Shown here in pieces: positions 61,206 through 64,000 of a stretch of 64,000 nucleotides of DNA. Each line of letters begins with the position of its first letter. Position 1 is the first letter of the stretch. The notes beneath the pieces were generated by a model. It was given only the letters and a program-made list of their open reading frames with translations, ran no database searches and was not told the origin of the DNA. The stretch comes from Lachnospiraceae bacterium (lineage in GTDB: Bacteria > Bacillota > Clostridia > Lachnospirales > Lachnospiraceae), in contig JAILLN010000044.1 in the NCBI GenBank assembly GCA_024693135.1, forward strand, positions 82,962-146,961. Reading direction: 5' to 3'. The position numbers and the translations under genes were made by a program.

Positions 61206-62486
61206 ATGAAATACACGTTTGACACATATCCGCTTTATAAAGATGAAAAGAAATTTGCCTTTGTCGTCAGGGCAAAAGCCAGAATGAAAGAAATGGTAGA
61301 TATCGATATATTAAGGACGGCTGCCAATAAAGCCATCAAAAGATATCCTTATTTTGCCGTGAGGGTAGAGGTTGATAAGGATGGCGCTTACGTGCGTGTG
61401 CCGAATGATAAAGAAATCGCGGTCCTGAAAATGGGCAGTAAAACGCCGGATCTTTGCAGCAAAGAGGTAAATGGGCATTTACTGTTCCTGGAGTGTGACG
61501 GAAGAGATATTTATTTTAACATCTCCCATACGATGTGCGGAGGCCGCGGATTGCAGCCATGGATCATGACGACACTCTGGCAGTATGTGGCGGATCAATA
61601 CGGCAAAGAGCCAAATGCCCCGTCCATTCGGAAGCCGGATGAAGCGCTGCTTGAGGGAGAGACAGAGGAGCCCGCTTTGGAGCTGCTTCCCAATGAAGAA
61701 CCGATCTATGAGTATAAGAGCCAGAATCCCAAGATCTTGGCTTTTGATTACCTGAACGGGCTGTACAATCCGTTTGTAAGGAATAATAATTACCGGGTGC
61801 TGACTTTTGAGCAGAAAGACATAATGGCATTTGCCAAAGGGAACGATCAAAGCGTGGCGGCATTCTTCCTGATCACGGTGGCAAAAGCGCTGGATAAGCT
61901 TCTTCCGGAGAAGGATGCGGTGATCGGCGGAGAAATGGCGCATAATCCGACTGCCAATATCGGCCTGAATAATAACCATTATGACATCTTAAGCCACATC
62001 CATATTGATTACACCAGAGACCAGCTTCAAATGGATATGGAAAAGCTTGGCACGATGACCAGGGGACAGATCATTCTGCAGACGGATCCATCGGTGAGCT
62101 CCAAGGAGCTGAGAGAGAAGCTCAGATTGTATGAGGAACTCGATCATATCCGGGGAATTAAAGCCAGGAGGCAATACATGAAGGAGCATGACCCTTCCAC
62201 AGGGAAGAATGCCAAGCATGGGACATATTATGTAAACTATACCGGCCGGATGGATTGGGGGGAAGTGGCGGATTACATCGAATCCCTGGTCTATATTGTG
62301 GAAGGACATATAATGCTTGAGGTGACATCGGTAGGAGATAAGATCCATGTCTGCTTCATGCAGATCCTGGATACGGATAAGTATATCAATGCATTTCGGG
62401 ACGTGCTTAAGGAACTGGGGATATCCTTTACGATGGAGGGACCATTCCCCAAAAGGCTTCCGAGGCATCAGCTGCCCAGGGAATAA
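61206..62486 (+). CDS. Condensation/alcohol-acetyltransferase-like acyltransferase with altered HxxxD motif
   Basis: A 426-residue protein of the CAT/condensation fold. The N-terminal half has 'FAFVVRAKARMKEMVDIDIL', 'AANKAIKRYPYFAVRVEVDK' and the active-site strand 'IYFNISHTMCGGRGLQPWI'. The expected HxxxDG reads H-T-M-C-G-G: His108 is present, but the structural Asp is Gly112. The C-terminal half has 'VAAFFLITVAKALDKLLPEK' and 'YYVNYTGRMDWGEVADYI', typical of the second CAT-like lobe. Relatives acylate alcohols or amines with CoA thioesters; the substrate here is unknown. No carrier protein or synthetase is nearby. Confidence 0.7.
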   Translation: MKYTFDTYPLYKDEKKFAFVVRAKARMKEMVDIDILRTAANKAIKRYPYFAVRVEVDKDGAYVRVPNDKEIAVLKMGSKTPDLCSKEVNGHLLFLECDGRDIYFNISHTMCGGRGLQPWIMTTLWQYVADQYGKEPNAPSIRKPDEALLEGETEEPALELLPNEEPIYEYKSQNPKILAFDYLNGLYNPFVRNNNYRVLTFEQKDIMAFAKGNDQSVAAFFLITVAKALDKLLPEKDAVIGGEMAHNPTANIGLNNNHYDILSHIHIDYTRDQLQMDMEKLGTMTRGQIILQTDPSVSSKELREKLRLYEELDHIRGIKARRQYMKEHDPSTGKNAKHGTYYVNYTGRMDWGEVADYIESLVYIVEGHIMLEVTSVGDKIHVCFMQILDTDKYINAFRDVLKELGISFTMEGPFPKRLPRHQLPRE

Positions 62487-62525
62487 AAAAGAGAACGCGG
62501 ATTTCGGGGAGGATGACGGGCTTAA

Positions 62526-63176
62526 ATGGTTAAGAATATCATGTTTGACCTGGATGGAACAGTAACGGATTCCGGAAAAGCAATCATGTCTTCGGTTGAA
62601 TATGCTCTCTCGCATTTTGGGATAACGGACCAGCCATTAGAAAAGCTTAAGACCTTTGTAGGGCCATCGCTTTTTGACTCATTTAAGCGAGAGTATAAGA
62701 TGAATGCCGAAGACTGTGAAAAGGCGATCGGCCTTTACCGGAGCATATATGAGAAGGAGCGGATGTTTGATGTGGACATCTATGAGGGGATACCGGAGCT
62801 GCTAAAGGCATTAAAAGAGAAAAACCGCAGGGTGCTTTTGATAACCAGCAAACCTCTTGTGTTTTCAAAGAAGATCCTGGAAAGGATCGGGCTGGCGGAT
62901 TTTTTTGATTATATGATCGGACCGGATCTGTCCGATCACAGTTCCGACAAAAAGCTGCTTATCGAAAAGGCGGTAGAAGAATGTGCGCTGGAAAAGAGGG
63001 AATGCGTCATGATCGGAGATACACGATATGACATTAAGGGTGCGGTGGATGCGGGAGTAGACAGCATTGCGGTTACCTACGGATATGGAAAAGAGGAGGA
63101 GCTGAAGGCCCAAGGACCCACATACATGGCTGGCTCGGTCAAGGAAATCGCTGAGATATTGGGAGTCTGCATCTGA
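62526..63176 (+). CDS. HAD family phosphatase (phosphoglycolate phosphatase-like)
   Basis: A 216-residue protein. Motif I DLDGTVTDS (Asp8, Asp10), a helical cap (about 15-80), motif II Thr in 'VLLITSKP', motif III Lys in 'SSDKKLLIEKA' and motif IV 'CVMIGDTRYDIKGAVDAGVD'. It resembles Gph/PpaX-type enzymes that act on small phosphate esters. ATG 62526 has no ideal ribosome binding site. It lies 39 bases after the acyltransferase gene. Confidence 0.88.
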   Translation: MVKNIMFDLDGTVTDSGKAIMSSVEYALSHFGITDQPLEKLKTFVGPSLFDSFKREYKMNAEDCEKAIGLYRSIYEKERMFDVDIYEGIPELLKALKEKNRRVLLITSKPLVFSKKILERIGLADFFDYMIGPDLSDHSSDKKLLIEKAVEECALEKRECVMIGDTRYDIKGAVDAGVDSIAVTYGYGKEEELKAQGPTYMAGSVKEIAEILGVCI

Positions 63177-63296
63177 CATGGCACGGCTTAGAGGGTTTTC
63201 CGGGTCTTTGCCGGAAGACGGGATGATACCCGTGAACGTATTTAACTGCCCTTCGAAAATCGGTTCCGCGGTATATGCCGTTAAACCAAGGGGTTA

Positions 63297-63325
63297 TTGA
63301 TTTTGTGAATGATCCGATATATACT
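63297..63325 (+). promoter_or_regulatory. Promoter for tmRNA
   Basis: TTGATT (63297-63302), a 17-base spacer and TATACT (63320-63325), about 50 bases before the mature 5' end. The stretch 63177-63290 holds only a small hairpin (TTCCGG/CCGGAA near 63200). Confidence 0.75.
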
Positions 63326-63375
63326 GTAGAAAATTGAATATCGCTTAGGGCTCGTTCAGCATGAGCCTGCGAAAC

Positions 63376-63717
63376 GGGGTAGTAATGGTTTCGACAGGGA
63401 TCATGAAGCTGGAGAAGCTATCCGAAGGGGATTGCGTTAAATCTCAACCTAAACATAAACGCAGAAGATAATTACGCGTTAGCTGCAGCTTAAGCCTGCG
63501 GCCGTCGGCCCGGACGTACCTGTCCGACCGGTCACCGGCGTCATCCAGACAGGAAACGACACATGCAAAGCTTTGAGCATGCGGGCGTAATATGAAGCTA
63601 CTGAAACCGTAAGGCCGGTCACCGCCGTGCGGCAGAGGGAATGTCAAAGGGTGTCCTATGATAGTAGAAGGACAGGGGATTGGTTTTTGGACGCGGGTTC
63701 GACTCCCGCCTACTCCA
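63376..63717 (+). ncRNA. ssrA: Transfer-messenger RNA (tmRNA)
   Basis: The 5' end GGGGTAG (63376-63382) pairs with CTACTCC (63710-63716), followed by discriminator A63717 and a T-arm with TTCGACT. The conserved 5' 'GTAATGGTTTCGACAGG' is present. The tag reading frame runs from GCA 63461 to TAA 63493 and encodes AEDNYALAAA. GC-rich pseudoknot arms fill 63500-63620. CCA is not encoded. The RNA rescues stalled ribosomes with SmpB; smpB is not in this window. Confidence 0.95.
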
Positions 63718-63720
63718 TCC

Positions 63721-63755
63721 GAGAAAGCCTGTAAATTACGGGCTTTCTCATTTTC
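63721..63755 (+). terminator. Intrinsic terminator after tmRNA
   Basis: GAGAAAGCC (63721-63729) pairs with GGCTTTCTC (63741-63749), and ATTTTCT follows. An inner GTAA/TTAC pairing extends the stem. Confidence 0.8.
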
Positions 63756-63785
63756 TATGCCGCATTTCATTAGGGGAGGAAAATT

Positions 63786-64000
63786 ATGCTTAATGAGACG
63801 ATGAATTCGCAACCAAAAGTAAGATTGTCAAAGGTATTGCTGGTGCTTTGCCTGTCGGCGGCCATGGTTATGGGAACCATGCCCTGCGCCCCCTTTGTGA
63901 CGACGGCAAGGGCGGAGGAGACAGAGAAGACCATTACCTGTCTCGGTTCGGATGACCTCAGTCAGAACTGCGCAGCTGCAGGCGCTGCAACCGTATATTA
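63786..64000 (+). CDS. Secreted protein, 5' part (3' end outside window)
   Basis: ATG 63786 follows GGGGAGG at about 6 bases. The 71 residues in view show a long signal peptide: basic start (MLNETMNSQPKVRLSKVLLV), hydrophobic core and a likely cleavage site after TTARA near residue 42. The mature start 'EETEKTITCLGSDDLSQNCA' has two Cys. The frame is open to the window end. Probably another surface or secreted protein like those at the left edge; the family cannot be told. Confidence 0.75.
   Translation, partial: MLNETMNSQPKVRLSKVLLVLCLSAAMVMGTMPCAPFVTTARAEETEKTITCLGSDDLSQNCAAAGAATVY

Overview
The window looks like the chromosome of a moderately GC-rich Clostridia member, most likely a Lachnospiraceae relative. 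I infer this from Gram-positive style ribosome binding sites, the rbgA-lepB-rnhB-ylqG-ylqH-yraN order, addBA instead of recBCD, a long-form ribose-phosphate pyrophosphokinase, a tmRNA tag ending in YALAAA, and several Ig-like repeat surface proteins. No rRNA, phage, insertion sequence or CRISPR array is visible.

Layout. 1-3.9 kb: the 3' end of one repeat-rich surface protein, a five-gene tRNA cluster (Gly, Arg, His, Gln, Lys) with its own promoter and terminator, and a second surface-protein gene broken by two frameshifts. 4-7.1 kb: a glutamate-cysteine ligase-like gene, then an AT-richer stretch of gene remnants (aldo/keto reductase, DUF3795, crcB) around one intact AlkZ-related gene. 7.3-20.2 kb: housekeeping genes (SIMPL protein, rbgA, lepB, rnhB, FliK-like and FlhB-like genes, yraN, prs, YbjN-like protein, DUF512 radical SAM protein, der, plsY, gpsA, metF). 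20.2-25.5 kb: a phosphorelay cluster of one stand-alone receiver and two hybrid histidine kinases. 25.5-38.2 kb: rluF-like, ligA, a membrane protein, addB, addA, a cell-wall amidase and a PTS enzyme I-like protein.

38.2-44.2 kb holds the most unusual module: a STAS anti-anti-sigma protein, a MATE transporter fused to an RsbW-fold domain, an ATP-grasp ligase, a Cache-HAMP-SpoIIE phosphatase and an RsbW-like kinase. They are tightly packed behind a strong promoter, and no sigma factor is present. This looks like a partner-switching circuit wired directly to a transporter and a ligase (inference). 44.3-50.6 kb is an envelope cluster: a metallopeptidase-like lipoprotein with a Cpl-7 wall-binding repeat, an acidic tandem-repeat protein, a DUF3160 lipoprotein, a CapA-family protein, and a 27-bp minisatellite that encodes a short repeat peptide.

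50.6-58.3 kb: a rhomboid protease, a Suv3-like helicase, a decayed amino-acid-permease/hybrid-histidine-kinase fusion, an unknown protein and a GH13 amylase. 58.3-63.2 kb is AT-richer accessory DNA: a surface-protein remnant, a frameshifted PIN-domain gene with a small partner, two lipoproteins, a condensation-type acyltransferase with an altered active-site motif, and a HAD phosphatase. 63.3-64 kb: tmRNA with promoter and terminator, then the start of another secreted protein.
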